Shown here in pieces: positions 22,249 through 34,034 of a stretch of 64,000 bases of DNA; position 1 is the stretch's first letter; each line of letters begins with the position of its first letter. Both the position numbers and the translations under genes were made by a program. The notes under the pieces were generated by a model. The model did not search any database. It was not told the DNA's origin and saw nothing but the letters and a program-made list of their open reading frames with translations. The stretch is from NCBI GenBank assembly GCA_033439795.1, contig JAUTDP010000005.1:1703001-1767000 (forward strand), written 5' to 3'. The DNA comes from Sordaria brevicollis. Its lineage: Eukaryota > Ascomycota > Sordariomycetes > Sordariales > Sordariaceae.

Positions 22249-25110
22249 TAGAGGACTTAGTGTGCTAAAGTCTAATATAAGAGGGTAGCGTAGTAGTAGG
22301 CTCAGCCCGCGTTCTGTACAAGTAAATGTATATACGTTAAGGTGGAGGGCATTATTTCTGGTCGGAGTTAACCGATTTGAGCCGTTTCTACTATATTATA
22401 CTCGGGGGGATCTATTCTATTTTATTAAGGAGATTAGTGTAATTTTTCTTCCTCTTTTAAATAATTACCCTAATTATAATATAATTATTTAGAATTTACC
22501 CCTATCTTTTTTCCCCTATCTCTCTACTCTAATTATAGTACAACGTAACGCTATAGTTCTATATTTCGAAAAGTTAAGAATCCTCATTAGGCATATCTTT
22601 ATTATCTATAAATAAATAAAGGAAATAAAATATCCAAAGTAAATAAGGGTAATATTAATAGCTTCTAAATATTATAAATAATTTTTATAATTCGGGTTAA
22701 TTTAAAGAAAGTTGTAATTACCTCGTCGTCCTTCGAATACCGTTATCCCCCAACGTAAAGGAAGGATTAAGCCTAATAGATTTCGAAAAGTATACCTATT
22801 ATAATTGGGTTCGTAAACGAAGCCGTAATATTATCGAAAACCTTATTAAATCTAATATTGAAGTATATTACTATATTACGGACTTTAATAAATATTAGAA
22901 GAAGTAGGACGACCGTTTAAAGATTACGAAATTTTGGCAAGAAAATTTTACTATTGCCTTTCGTTACTAAAACGACGAAAAGGGGGGGGAAAAGGGGGAG
23001 GATTATATAACCGATAGCGGCGAATTTATTAAATAGGGTAATGATACTAAAAGTAAGGATTCTAATAAAAGTAATAAAGAGCTTTAATTATTATTTATAT
23101 TATTATTCTTATTATTTTAATAAATATTTTTATTAAAATTCGTAAATTCGTAATTGTATTATAAATTCTACTTTATTACCCTATTATAATAACCCTCTAT
23201 TGTATAATATTATTTTTAAATTTTTATTTAAATAATAGTTATATTTCTTTAAAGATTCCTCTTCTATAACCTTCCTCCTTTTCTCCTTCTCTTATTCAAA
23301 CTCTTTATTTTATAAATAATATTAAAAATAGAAGTCGTCTTCGTCTTTAGGGATAGTTTTAAATTCGCTAAATTCGTTATTAATAATATTAAAGGCCCGT
23401 TCCTAATTTGCCTAATCTAATTTAGCTTTATTAATCTCTTTAATATTAATTATATAATTTTCTAATTTATTTAAGAGGATAAAAATACCGTTATTCTTAA
23501 AAGCCTTTATAATTATTTATTTTTTTTCTTCCATAAATCTTTTATAGTAATAAAAAATTGCGTATATAATTTAAATCCTCTTATTAAAAACGGTAATTTT
23601 TTTACCCGGGTATTTCGTTAATTATTTATTTTACAAATCTTCTATTTTTTCTTTTATTATAGCTTTAAATAATTTATTAATAACTATATCGAGAGGTTAT
23701 AATAAATTCGTAAAATTACCGGGTATTATAACCGTTATTAATTTATTAGAAGAAATATTATTAATTTAATTAATTACCCCTCTAATAAGCTTAGAATTAT
23801 AGGAAACGTATATATTTATAATTATTAATACGTCGCCCCTAAAGTCCTTTATAATAAAATAAAATTATTTTTATAGTTATATTGTAAAGAGATTTTTATT
23901 TTAATATATTTATTAATTAAATTAAACTTTTACGTTATTAGCGTAAAAACGTTCCTCTTTACTACGAATTTTACCGTCTCTTTTAAAAATAATAGTCGGT
24001 TTTATACGCCAAATTCTATTTATTTAAATATAGAAGATTAAAGAAACTTACTATTTAAATTAACCGCTACGGTTAATTTTACTAATAATGGTTTTAAACC
24101 TTCGAAAATCGTATATATAACCGTTAAAATATTCGTACGAAATAGGGATTTTATCGAAGTTAAAAATATAAGAAAGGGGAAACCGAATACGTATATTTAG
24201 CGTAGTCGATTAATTAACGCGCTTAATAAAATTAGAAAAAAAATAACCGTTAATTATTATTCCTTTAATTAATTTTTCGAAAAATTTCTTATAATAATTA
24301 GAAATAGAAAGGCCGCTATTAAATTAAATTATTTACCGAAGAAAATTATTAATTTTTATAAATAATTCGCCGGGGAGTTTTTAAAATTTATAGATTACTT
24401 TTTATTACTTAAAATAATACTAATTTTAAAAGGAAGAAAATTAATTATTTAAAAAAACGAATAAACGGTCGAATTATAGGTAATATTTAATAAAAAGTTT
24501 CTTCGATTTTCGACGAAATTACCCTTTTAATATTATCTATTTCTCCTTCTTATAAAAGGTTTAGAATTTTTTAAATAATTTTTTCTCTATTTTTAATTAC
24601 GTTACTTTATTCTACTTTATTAAGTTTAATAATAATGTAAAGCGGTTACCCTACTAATTAACTATAATCGAAATAGGAATTTTATAATAATTATAAACTT
24701 TTCGGTATAACGTATTATAATATTATTCCCCCTTTTCTTTATCTTCATTATCTTTATTATCTTATTATAATTAGTAGTTATAAGGAAGCGGATCGAGCCC
24801 GTTTCTTTATCGCTAACGTCGTTCTCGGTTGTTATTAAATTACATTTTCTTTTATATAAGGTAAGCAAAAACTTAGTCGCGATTTCTATTAATATAATAA
24901 TAATAATTACTATACGGGGTACGTATTAACCTCTAGCTTCTTTTAATGAGAATAGGATCGTTAGAATTGCTTAATTAGTTATAACGCTCGAACTTTACGC
25001 TCGTAATAAGGTATAGTAATGGGACCCAATTGCATTCTAGCGAAGTCGATAGAAAATAGCGGGGTAGGAGTTAGGCCATTTGGGTCGGCCTTATACTATT
25101 GCGGGGGGTT

Positions 25111-25113
25111 TAT

Positions 25114-25158
<45 letters not shown>

Positions 25159-25170
25159 GACGACGACGAG
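25111..25170. repeat. AAT microsatellite ending in ACG units
   Basis: About 15 trinucleotide AAT/ATA units run from 25111 to about 25157 and then switch to four CGA/ACG units. It sits inside the RIP-mutated transposon. An AAC array converted by CA-to-TA changes would look like this, but that is a guess. Confidence 0.8.
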
Positions 25171-25343
25171 GTATAATGAAAAGCAAGGATGGGGAATATG
25201 GGAGACTATAGGGAAATTAAACAGCCGAATTTCTACACTATATAACACTACTAATTTATCGGAGTACGAAGGTGGCATATACGACTATATGTAGGCGCCC
25301 CTATCACCCTATACAGACCTTACGCTAAACTATTAAGGGGATG

Positions 25344-25374
25344 GGACAATTCTAGGTTTCCAGAGTTTTTACGG
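25344..25374 (-). repeat. right terminal inverted repeat, 31 bp
   Basis: It is the exact reverse complement of 22218-22248 and is followed by TA at 25375-25376. Confidence 0.95.
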
Positions 25375-25376
25375 TA

Positions 25377-28300
25377 CGCTTTGGAACCCGCCGACCGCTG
25401 ACGGCCTTCAAGAGGTTGTGAAGAAGTTGTAAACAGCTGCCCGATTGCGTTATACTCGAAGGATTTCCTGTCAAAAGAAGATACAGTCAGTGATGCTTAT
25501 GGTCCAAAGGGGTTCTATGCCGAAATCGTGCATTTGAGAATGGAAAACCCGACCAAAGTTGCGAACCCCTTTACCTTTTTCCGATTGCTACACGATGATC
25601 CGTAGCGGTTTAGGATAATTTATTTTGGTGATGGTGATGGCATGGTGCCAGAGCCAAGATGCCCGGACAGAGGCAAACTGACTACAAGTGGCATCAAGGC
25701 GGAAAATTGGTTGTGAAAGCAGTCGCTGTCAATCGGCGAAGCAAATGAAATGTTAAAGCGAGGGGAGGTGGTATGGACTATGGTATGGGTGTCAGTGATT
25801 GACGAAATCCCGTTGCCCATGTTGATATGAGTCGCGCAGGACGGACGAAAAGCGCGGGAGGATTGCAAGAAAACTAAAAACATGTTAGAGAACGTGCTCA
25901 CGCAAGTGAAAATGATGCAAGGCACCGTCCTGTAATCTCACGTCAAACTACATCGTTGTCAGGACCGACGAGGAAGTCACGTTCCCGCGACAACTGACGA
26001 CCTAGGAAAGCAGGGCCATCAAGGCAACTTCCCGCTGCGGGTATCGCGCTTTCCGGTCTTCCACCAGGGAGGCCATATCGATTTCGGCGCTCTTGCCATG
26101 AAATCGAGTAGGCACTGCCGGTCCGCCGGATTGGTCAAAGTGCGCCATCATTTGGTACCTCTCTATCTTTGATATCCATGAAAGATTGCGAGATGGAAGG
26201 AACGAATGCCGCCGACACGGCCTTGAGAATTGGAAAAACGAAGCCGAGATCAGATGATGATCCGCTTCTTCTAGTCGCACCTGCTGCCCATACGTGCTCG
26301 GCACCATTGCATACTTTTCTGAAAAACTTTCCTCACTCCCGCCCGTCTGTTGCCCGACCTCCCCGAGTAGCCGATTTTGAATGACCCAGATGTCGCTCTC
26401 TGAGCCTTAAGAATGTTCCAATTGCAATTATGCGACTGACACAATTATGGACTTCCTTTTCTTCGACCGAAACATTGTCCCCTTTGTTCATCCTCTTTCC
26501 AAACTCCATGGGGTCGCTCCTCTACGGCATTTGAAGGGACCATTCACGACAATTACAACCAAATGGTCGAATGTATATCCCATTGCCGCTGGGATACAAC
26601 AAATCGTACCTCGATTCAGAGTTTCGAGGCCCCGTGCGAGCGTGTGGAATGACTAAATGCCAAGGCATAGATGGATGTAAGATGTTAGGATTCGCAGAGT
26701 GGTGAGCACCCGGCACGGCCGCCGTCGCCCCATCCCGTGATCCATCATGCCCAATCCGAGAGAGTTCGCCTTTGTGGAAGCAAAAGAGACTGACTTATGG
26801 GGGGCAGTGATATATCAATGCCATCAGGACACCTCGCGGTCGAGTATAACACAATCCTCAATCTTCAGGCTCAGTTCCACCAAAGACAACACTTGCCGCC
26901 ACGCTGTCGGCCATCACAAGCCGCGTGTCAACCAGCAGGCCGAGTCCGGTCACGCCGGCCGGCCGGCAAGACCACCCCCCTCTTTTCATCCCATCTCCCT
27001 GCCACTCCTGCGGCGCGCCCTCGACCCTCCGGCCCAGGCACCACGGCAGCGGCCTTATAAGGTCTCGTCCCAAGGCCTAATACCACAACGGGCCGCCCCA
27101 TGGTCCCATGGCCGAGTGGTTCCGTTGATGAAAACATTGCCGGGTGCGTGGTACTCGAGGTACAGTTTTCGTAGGTCGCAGCTGGAGCATTGAGGTTCGT
27201 TCCGCAAGCTTACCTGGGCGACTGAGCTTTTTGCCTTTTCCATCGAACGCGCAAATGGCTGGCGATATGGAAAATGCTGTTTTTGCATTTTTCGGCCGCG
27301 GATTGGGTTTGCAGTCGGCGCTCAACGTTTTTCTGAACGAGGTGCAATGACGATGTTCATGCGTGATGCGGCAGGAAAATATCAGTCCTGCGGTCGGCCA
27401 GGTGAGTCCAGCGCTGGTTCCCTATGGTACATAGCTGCTTCTGCGCAACTGACGCGTCGCTTTCTATGTTTATAGGTTGCCTCGTCGAAATTCTTTCCCG
27501 CCGACGACTTCATCACTTGCCATATCCCGATACCATCTCTGCACAGGTGACGGGACACTCTTTCGACCGTTAGGGCGAGCCAAAAGTACATTTGACGTTT
27601 AGCAACTGATATTGGTCGGCGACATCGCGAGGACTGTCATGTCGACGGTTGTTTAGTGGACGATTGTGGTGACGGGCAGCCATCAAATGATGTCGCGGAT
27701 AAGGAATTGAGCCGCAACGATTGGATCGTGAAGCAAGTGCGCTGACAGCTTGAGTGTGGAAAGAAAGGAAGGGAGAAGAGGAACAAGAATATCGTTTGCA
27801 CTCCGAAAGTTCTCGGCAGTCAAACGGGCTCCTCTAAATTCCGAAACATTTTCCGTTGCCGGCTTCAACCACTGCCGTCCACCGGATCAATCCTCATCCG
27901 CCTCCATTGTCGCTCTTCCTTCAACCCGAACAAAGCAAAGTTCAATTCATCAACGACATCATCGTCGACGTGCCCCCTTTTCTCCATCTCATCGTCGAGA
28001 ATCTTCCCCAGTCACAATTACTCCAAAAGATGGCCGGCGCACCCAGATCAAAGTTACAAGTCCGGGTATTATTCCCCCCTTGCCAATTATCCCCCGCATA
28101 ATCAACCAATTGGTCAATAGTCATGCCAAGAGGGTTGCATGCAAAATCGCAGGCTATTATTCCGGCAGAATCTGGGAGGATTTAACCGTCTTAGCTTCCT
28201 CGTAACCGCTACAAGAAGCTTGCTGCGAGTGGTCAATTCGGATTGCTGTGGCTTGTCCCGGCCTTGAACTCCAAGATGGTGAAAGGCGTTGCGTAACCAC

Positions 28301-29118
28301 ACCACGGTGAACCATGAGCAGTCTGATGAGGAGAAGAACAGACAAGCGAAGGGAAGAGGCGAGATGGAAACATCATCCGCGATCCGTCCTCGCCAATGTG
28401 GCTGTCGTGCATTCTTGCGGTCGAGTTGCGGTTCGTCCGGCTGAATAGATTGACTGCATTTACACACTTTCAGCTCGAGATCGCGTCCGGACTTGACGTG
28501 TAGCATGGCATTACAAACCAAGATTCTATCCTTCAGCCACAGTCATCACGAACCGCAATGAGTTGCCAACGACGGGTCATCGCTCCACAAACCCGGCCAG
28601 CCATCCCGGTTCCCGAACGCCGATGCTTGGGGTATCGTTTACCCCTGGTCTAGTTCTCCAAAGGAACAACGATAGAACGACCAACGAAGCGCAAAGATGG
28701 TTCCAATTCTCCAATTATCTCCAAGAGTTCTCCTCGGTAGATCCGGGGTGACGGATCACGACCCCATCCAGTACCATTCAGAACCGTGTTCGTCCATGCC
28801 ATCACGCATGGTAAAATGAAGCTAGCGACTCCATCCTACCCCATCATGCCCATTATCCCCCATGGGGAGATGATGGGGTCTGTGGGTTCGCTCTTCGATG
28901 GTTCTGGTCTTCGTGATCGGTACTGAGGTTGACTCCACACTTCACCTCCATGTCACCGACCGACCGTCTGGCGGCTGCCTTGGAGTCGTGATCCTTTATA
29001 ACCACCGTCCTCCCCCCCATCCTCGAGGTTACATCTCTCTTCTGCTTCCTCACCTCGTCTCTCCTGTCGAGTTCCACCTTCGTTACCAGCCAGAGTCAAC
29101 CACCACCAGTCATTCACC
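25377..29118. other. 3.7-kb region without a recognisable gene, upstream of the xylanase
   Basis: Base composition returns to normal right after the transposon. Open frames of up to 150 codons exist on both strands but are Pro/Arg/Ser-rich shadows without ATG context, splice chains or motifs. The last few hundred bases must hold the xylanase promoter; a CTTTATAACC box at 28993-29002 is a possible TATA element. I could not point to a clear xylanase-regulator site by eye. Confidence 0.4.
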
Positions 29119-30386
29119 ATGCAGACCAAGTCTATCCTTTCCCTCCTCGCATTGGCCTCCGTGCCTCTTGCCTCCGCCACAGGCAACAATGGTAACGGAA
29201 AGGGATCCGGAAAGTCCTGCTCCCACAAGGGCCTCGACTGGTACGCCAAGAAGGCCGGCCTCAAGTACTTTGGCGCTGCCACCGACTCTCCCGGCCAGCG
29301 TGAGCGTGCGGGCTATGAGTCCGCCTACCCCAAGTACGACGAGATCATGTGGAAGTCTGGCGAGTTTGGCCAGACCACTCCTACCAACGGTCAGAAGGTG
29401 TGTCTCTTGTCCTTTTCTCCGCCCTATCCTTCCAACCAGAGTACTAACCAAAGAATCCGCAGTGGCTCTTCACCGAACCCACCCAAGGAGTCTTCAACTT
29501 CACCGAAGGTGACATCGTCGCCAACCTCGCCCGCGAGAACAAGAAGCTCCTCCGCTGCCACGCCCTGGTGTGGCACTCCCAGCTCGCCCCCTGGGTCGAG
29601 GCCAAATCCGACTGGACCAAGGACGAGCTCCGCGAGGTCGTCGTCAACCACGTCACCAACGTCATGAACCACTATAAGGGCCAGTGCTACGCCTGGGACG
29701 TGGTCAACGAGGCCTTCAACGAGGACGGCACCTACCGCGAGTCCGTCTTTTACAACGTCCTCGGCGAAGAGTTCATCGAGCTTGCTTTCAAGACCGCTAG
29801 CAAGCTTGACCCCAAGGCTAAGCTTTACTACAACGATTACAACTTGGAGTCTCCCTCGCCCAAGACCGAGGCGGTCAGGAAGCTGGTCAAGGAGTTGCAG
29901 GAGAAGAAGATTCGCATTGACGGTGTCGGTCTCCAGGCCCATCTTATCGCGGAGAACAGGCCGACGCTGGAGCAGCACAAGGCTGCTATCAAGGGCTTTG
30001 CCGAGTTGGGCGTCGAGGTTGCTTTGACGGAGTTGGACGTGAGACTGCAGACGCCTGCGAACGAGACGAATCTGGCTTTGCAGAAGGAGGGGTATTATAA
30101 CGTGAGTTTTCCTTCCCATTCTCCCACCATATACATAGTAACTTACTGACAAAAATGGGAAAAATAGGCTGTCAGCGCCTGCGTCCAAGTCGACGGCTGC
30201 ATCGGCGTCACCATCTGGGACTTTTATGACCCCTTCAGCTGGGTCCCCTTCGTGTTCGAGGGTGAGGGCGCTGCTCTCCTTTGGTTCGAGGACTTTAGCA
30301 CGCACCCTGCTTATGACGGTGTCGTGGAGGCGCTGAAGGAGGGCAGGAAGGGGAAAGGTCCTAAGGCTAAGAGGTTCATTGCTTGA
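29119..30386 (+). CDS. secreted GH10 endo-1,4-beta-xylanase
   Basis: Model: exons 29119-29397, 29463-30101 and 30168-30386, giving 378 aa, with introns of 65 and 66 nt, both phase 0. A signal peptide ends near LASA (about residue 20), followed by a Gly/Asn/Lys-rich linker and then one GH10 TIM barrel with no carbohydrate-binding module. Visible family blocks: YFGAATDS, the YDEIMWKSGEFGQTTPTNGQK stretch, LLRCHALVWHSQLAPWV, and YAWDVVNEAFNEDG with the acid/base E176. GVGLQAHL, VALTELDVRL with the nucleophile E283, and GVTIWDFYDPFSWVP follow. The enzyme cleaves internal xylan bonds outside the cell. The middle frame read without splicing gives nonsense, so the introns are well supported. It is probably induced on xylan like other Neurospora GH10 genes (known for the family, not seen here). 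Confidence 0.95.
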
Positions 30387-31006
30387 GTCCGCTCGCTGTA
30401 GGGACGTGGAAGAGATGACCCGAAAAGAGTAATGCTTCGTGAATGTACCAGTAGTAATCTAATACATACCAAACACTTTTTTTTGGATAAGTCTTTCTGT
30501 GGTCGTTAGACATTGTACTTCCCAGCTAACAAACAAAAAACTGTTGTGTATCTGTACCTCGTCTTTACAATAAGCCCCGTTGATCTGTATGAGCTCGACA
30601 TGGTGATACGCGTACAACTGGATGGATGTTCGAAGGCACCTCTAGGAAGAAGGAAGTTTCATGGAATGAATCGGAAGAGGAGCCATTCCCGGTAAGTACT
30701 GATAAGATATGCGTTAGTGCGATATCTCAATCCCACCTTTCTCCGGCCTAAAATTGTTAACACCCGATCTCATTACGCCACCCATGGAGCAAGCAACTAT
30801 GGTACCTACCCATCAAGGTTCTTCCCACTCCATTTCATCCCACCTCCAAATATCACAAATAAGCATCACAAACAACACGTACAACGTCTTCTTTTTCTGT
30901 GTGAGAAAATGCTTAATTAACGATAGATTTCACATTGCACCAAAACTGAGAAAACTCCAACATTACACCTCACCCAACAAAAAGGAAAAGATCCAAAAAC
31001 CAAATA
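30387..31006. other. convergent 3' intergenic region, xylanase / P450
   Basis: 620 bases between facing stop codons. AT-rich patches near 30460-30490 and 30870-31000 suit 3' ends of both genes. No gene or repeat was seen. Confidence 0.45.
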
Positions 31007-34000
31007 TCACCACCTCCAAGCCCCCGGCACCATTTCATTTGTTTCCATCCCATCCACCACCCCAAGACCAATACCAATGCCCAACTCCATAGAGGTATCC
31101 TTCCCCCCAAACCTCTCCTCGATAGTAGTAGAGCTAGCATTCGACGACGTCGCCTTGATGATGCGGACCCTCTTCCTTCTCGTCTCAGTCTCCATGTCTT
31201 CCTCGGCTGACGGTCGGTGGTGGACGTCCCGCTCTTCACAATCTGACGACTCGGCGCTGCTTCCCCTGAAGGAAAGACTTGGCTCGGAACAACCCGCCCA
31301 GCTGCCGCCGCTTGTGGCACTGGTGCCGCTTGTGGCGCTGCCGGTGATGCTGGGTGCTACGCTGCGGGTTGAGGGGGCGCGGGAGGGGATGCGGCTGTTG
31401 CTGGTGCTCTTGGAAAGGGAGGAGAGGGAGGGGGAGGGGTCTTGGTGCTCGACCACGAGTGCTGCTGGGATATCTTGCTGGTGGGGGAGTTGAAGAGGTT
31501 GAGATTGAGGGTGAGATTGAGGTTTGGGATGGGGATGGGGATGGGGTAGAACCTCAGGCTGATGAGCGTGAAGTTTAGGTAGAGGCGGCTGCTGGTCTTG
31601 AGGTTGGGTGTAGGTGTGGGTGTGCAGGTGAACTTGAGGTTGATCATCTGTAGCAGTGCCGGAAGACCCGGCGTTGACAACGGTGACGTCCAGATCGACG
31701 TTGACGACAGGAGCCACTGAGACGACGGTACCAGGTCCGGATGTGCCAGGAGCGATGATGGCAGTGACTGGAGCAGCGGTCACCCCCGTTGTTGCCTCAG
31801 TAGCTGGTGCCCCAGAGTCAACAACATCATGGGCAGTCTGCCAGGGAATCTCCTCCCCCCTCTCCATCTTGATCCCCTCCATCCACTTCTCCGTCCTCTC
31901 CCTCTCCTCACTGCTCTCCTCCTTCTCCGCTTCCTCCCCCTCCGTAGCCTCATCGTACATCTCCCTCATCTTCCTCATCTTATGTTCTCCCCTCGGGATG
32001 GCATCAAACGGAAACCTACACGGCTTGGCAATAAGCAACGGGGTGTAATCATTCCAATGCACGGGGATTTCTTTCCCGGTTGCAGGGTCGCGTTTCTTTG
32101 TGATGGTGAATGCCCATGCCATACCGCCCATGGTGAGGAAAAGATCTTGCTCGACGATGGGAATTCCTTGGCAGGTGCGTCGGCCGAAACCGAACTGGGA
32201 AAAACCGGAGAGGTTGGGGTAGGTGGTAAGGGGCTCGCGGTATGTGGGGTAGGAAGGGAGTAGGAAGCGGGAGGGGTTGAAGGTTTCGGCGTCGGGGTAG
32301 AATTGTTCGTCGCGGGTTATGCCCCTGTTGCGTGGTGGTGGTGGTGTTAGTACGGGGGGTTGATAAAGATACGGATGAGGGTGTTGAGAACATGAGTGTG
32401 GGCAGGTGAGGGCGAGGGGTGAGAAAGAGATCGACGGTTGAGGTGTGTGTTATGAGAAGGATAATGAGAACAGGAGTGAAAGAACAAGTGAGGATGGAGA
32501 AGGGTGAAAGCGGAAGAGATGAGACAAGACTTACCACTCCAAAGCATGAATCGTAGCTCCAGCGGGGATGAAGTATCCCTCGTAGACATCGTCCTTCTCG
32601 ATAGCATGGGGAATACCTATCAACGCGTCGCAAGCTGTTAATAACCATTCTTCGACGAAAGTCGGCAGGATTCCGAATACGAAAGACAGAAGCATCTTTC
32701 GGTGTAGCCAGGCCATCAACGAAAAAGACAGGGACGGAGACGGTAACATACCAGTAGGCACCGCCGGCCTCCACCTAATAACCTCCTTCACCACCGCCCT
32801 CAGCAGCGGTAGTTTCTCTCTATCCTCCCACATCGGACACCTGCCTCCCAGCTCCCTATCAATCTCCTCCTGGAGTTTAGCCTGCCACTCAGGATAATGA
32901 CACATAGCCAAGATATAACTCTGAATCGGACTTCCAATCGTCAACGCGCCCGCGATAGCCATCAGACCGACAACATGCATCGCCTCATCCGCTTCTTTTT
33001 GTTTCTCTTCCTCCCCTTTTGTCGCCGACTTGAGGGAAGAAGCTTGTTCCTCGAGAAAGGTACGGATGAACGATGGTTCGGCCCGGTCGAGGGCCATCAT
33101 CCTGCGCACAAACCCGACGTTGGAGTGGAATTGCTTGTTTTCGAGGTCATGTCTCGCCTTTTCCTTCTTCTGCCAGGGGGATAGGGCTAAGGGTAGGTGG
33201 CGGAGGAAGGAGATGATGTTGGGAAGGGCGCCGGAGGGGGAGATGGTCTCCAAAAGACCAAAGGTGGTGTGACGGAGGATTTGAGCTGGGTGGGCGGAAC
33301 CCCAGGATAGGCGGGAGACGGTCCGCGAGGTAAATTGTTCGATGTATTCGATATAATCTTCTGGTGATTGGGAGAGGAGATACAGAAAACGGTTGCGCTC
33401 CAGGGTGGGATAGTCGTGGAGGGAGGCGAGGGAGGAGGTGTGCATGAGGTGGTTGCAGAGTTTTCGTTGGCGTTTCCAGGTGTCTTTGCACTCGTCAGCA
33501 TATTGTCTTGAGTGAGAGGAGGTATAGGAGAGGGCATACCGTTCCGTCCAAGTAACGCCAAGTAATCACCACTTGTCCGATTATCAGGCAAGTTCGGGAT
33601 CAGCGGCCGGTCAGAGTAGATGTTTGCTCGTTTCGACAACAGATCGTGAGCAATCTTCTCGGACGAAATCCAGACGTGGGTGACGCCAAACATCTTGGTC
33701 TGGTAGATGGGCCCGTAGACCTTGCTCCATTCGTAGAACTTGATCCATGATCCCTTTTCTGGTACGTCGTGGACGCGGCCGATGAAGGGTAGGTCTGTTG
33801 TTTGGGTTCATGGTGGTTAGTCAAAAATCTTGTTATGTTTCAAGCTGAAGATGAAGGGAGGCCTTGATGGACAAGGTGACATGTGTATCTCTTAGAACGG
33901 AGAAGTGTCTACTCACTAGTAGGCCCAGGCAACGGCTTCACCCCAGGCGGTAGTCTTCTTCTCTCCAGCCATCTCTGTACCACTAGCAAGACCACCAACA

Positions 34001-34034
34001 AGGTCAAGAGGGTTATTGGAAGAACTGACGACAT
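31007..34034 (-). CDS. cytochrome P450 monooxygenase with long low-complexity C-terminal tail
   Basis: Model: exons 34034-33917, 33794-33540, 33483-32752, 32616-32535 and 32324-31007, giving 834 aa. All four introns have good signals and are needed to join the frames. Residues 1-20 form an N-terminal membrane anchor, followed by the proline-rich hinge LPPGVKPLPGPT. Core motifs: the I-helix AGALTIG (302-308, without the usual acidic residue), E358-R361 of the ExxR motif, and the haem loop FGFGRRTCQG with C447. The P450 fold ends near residue 511 (FPFDAIPRG). The last 320 residues are a continuous frame rich in Glu/Lys, then Thr/Ala/Val, then His/Pro/Gln and Ser. This tail is unusual for a P450. 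It may be real, or the annotated end may hide an unseen intron or stop. Substrate is unknown; ER membrane location is expected. Confidence 0.85.

Larger units (their letters stand above)
22218..25374 (-). mobile_element. RIP-mutated pogo/Fot1-like (Tc1/mariner) DNA transposon
   Basis: A 3157-bp element bounded by 31-bp perfect terminal inverted repeats (22218-22248 and 25344-25374, starting CCGTAAAAACTCTGGAAACC). TA dinucleotides lie at 22216-22217 and 25375-25376, the expected target-site duplication of Tc1/mariner elements. The interior is extremely AT-rich and TpA-rich with stops in every frame, the mark of RIP. On the minus strand, around 23640-23850, frame fragments still show a DDE_1-type order: an FRG block, about 30 residues, then a VIIPG...PLD...NK block typical of pogo/CENP-B-like transposases. 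The element is long for this group, so a second gene or nested insertion cannot be excluded. It is dead: no frame is intact. Confidence 0.82.

Noticed and set aside
27105..27190. tRNA-like words (GGCCGAGTGGTTCC) suggesting a tRNA-Ser/Leu D-arm
   Set aside because: No acceptor stem pairs, no anticodon loop and no proper GGTTCGANNCC box at the right distance.
26747..27193. 148-codon plus-strand frame
   Set aside because: Pro/Arg/Ser composition and overlapping frames on both strands suggest GC-driven openness and not a gene.
29424..30305. 293-codon open frame on the minus strand over the xylanase
   Set aside because: It is antisense to GH10 exons and crosses the xylanase introns without motifs.
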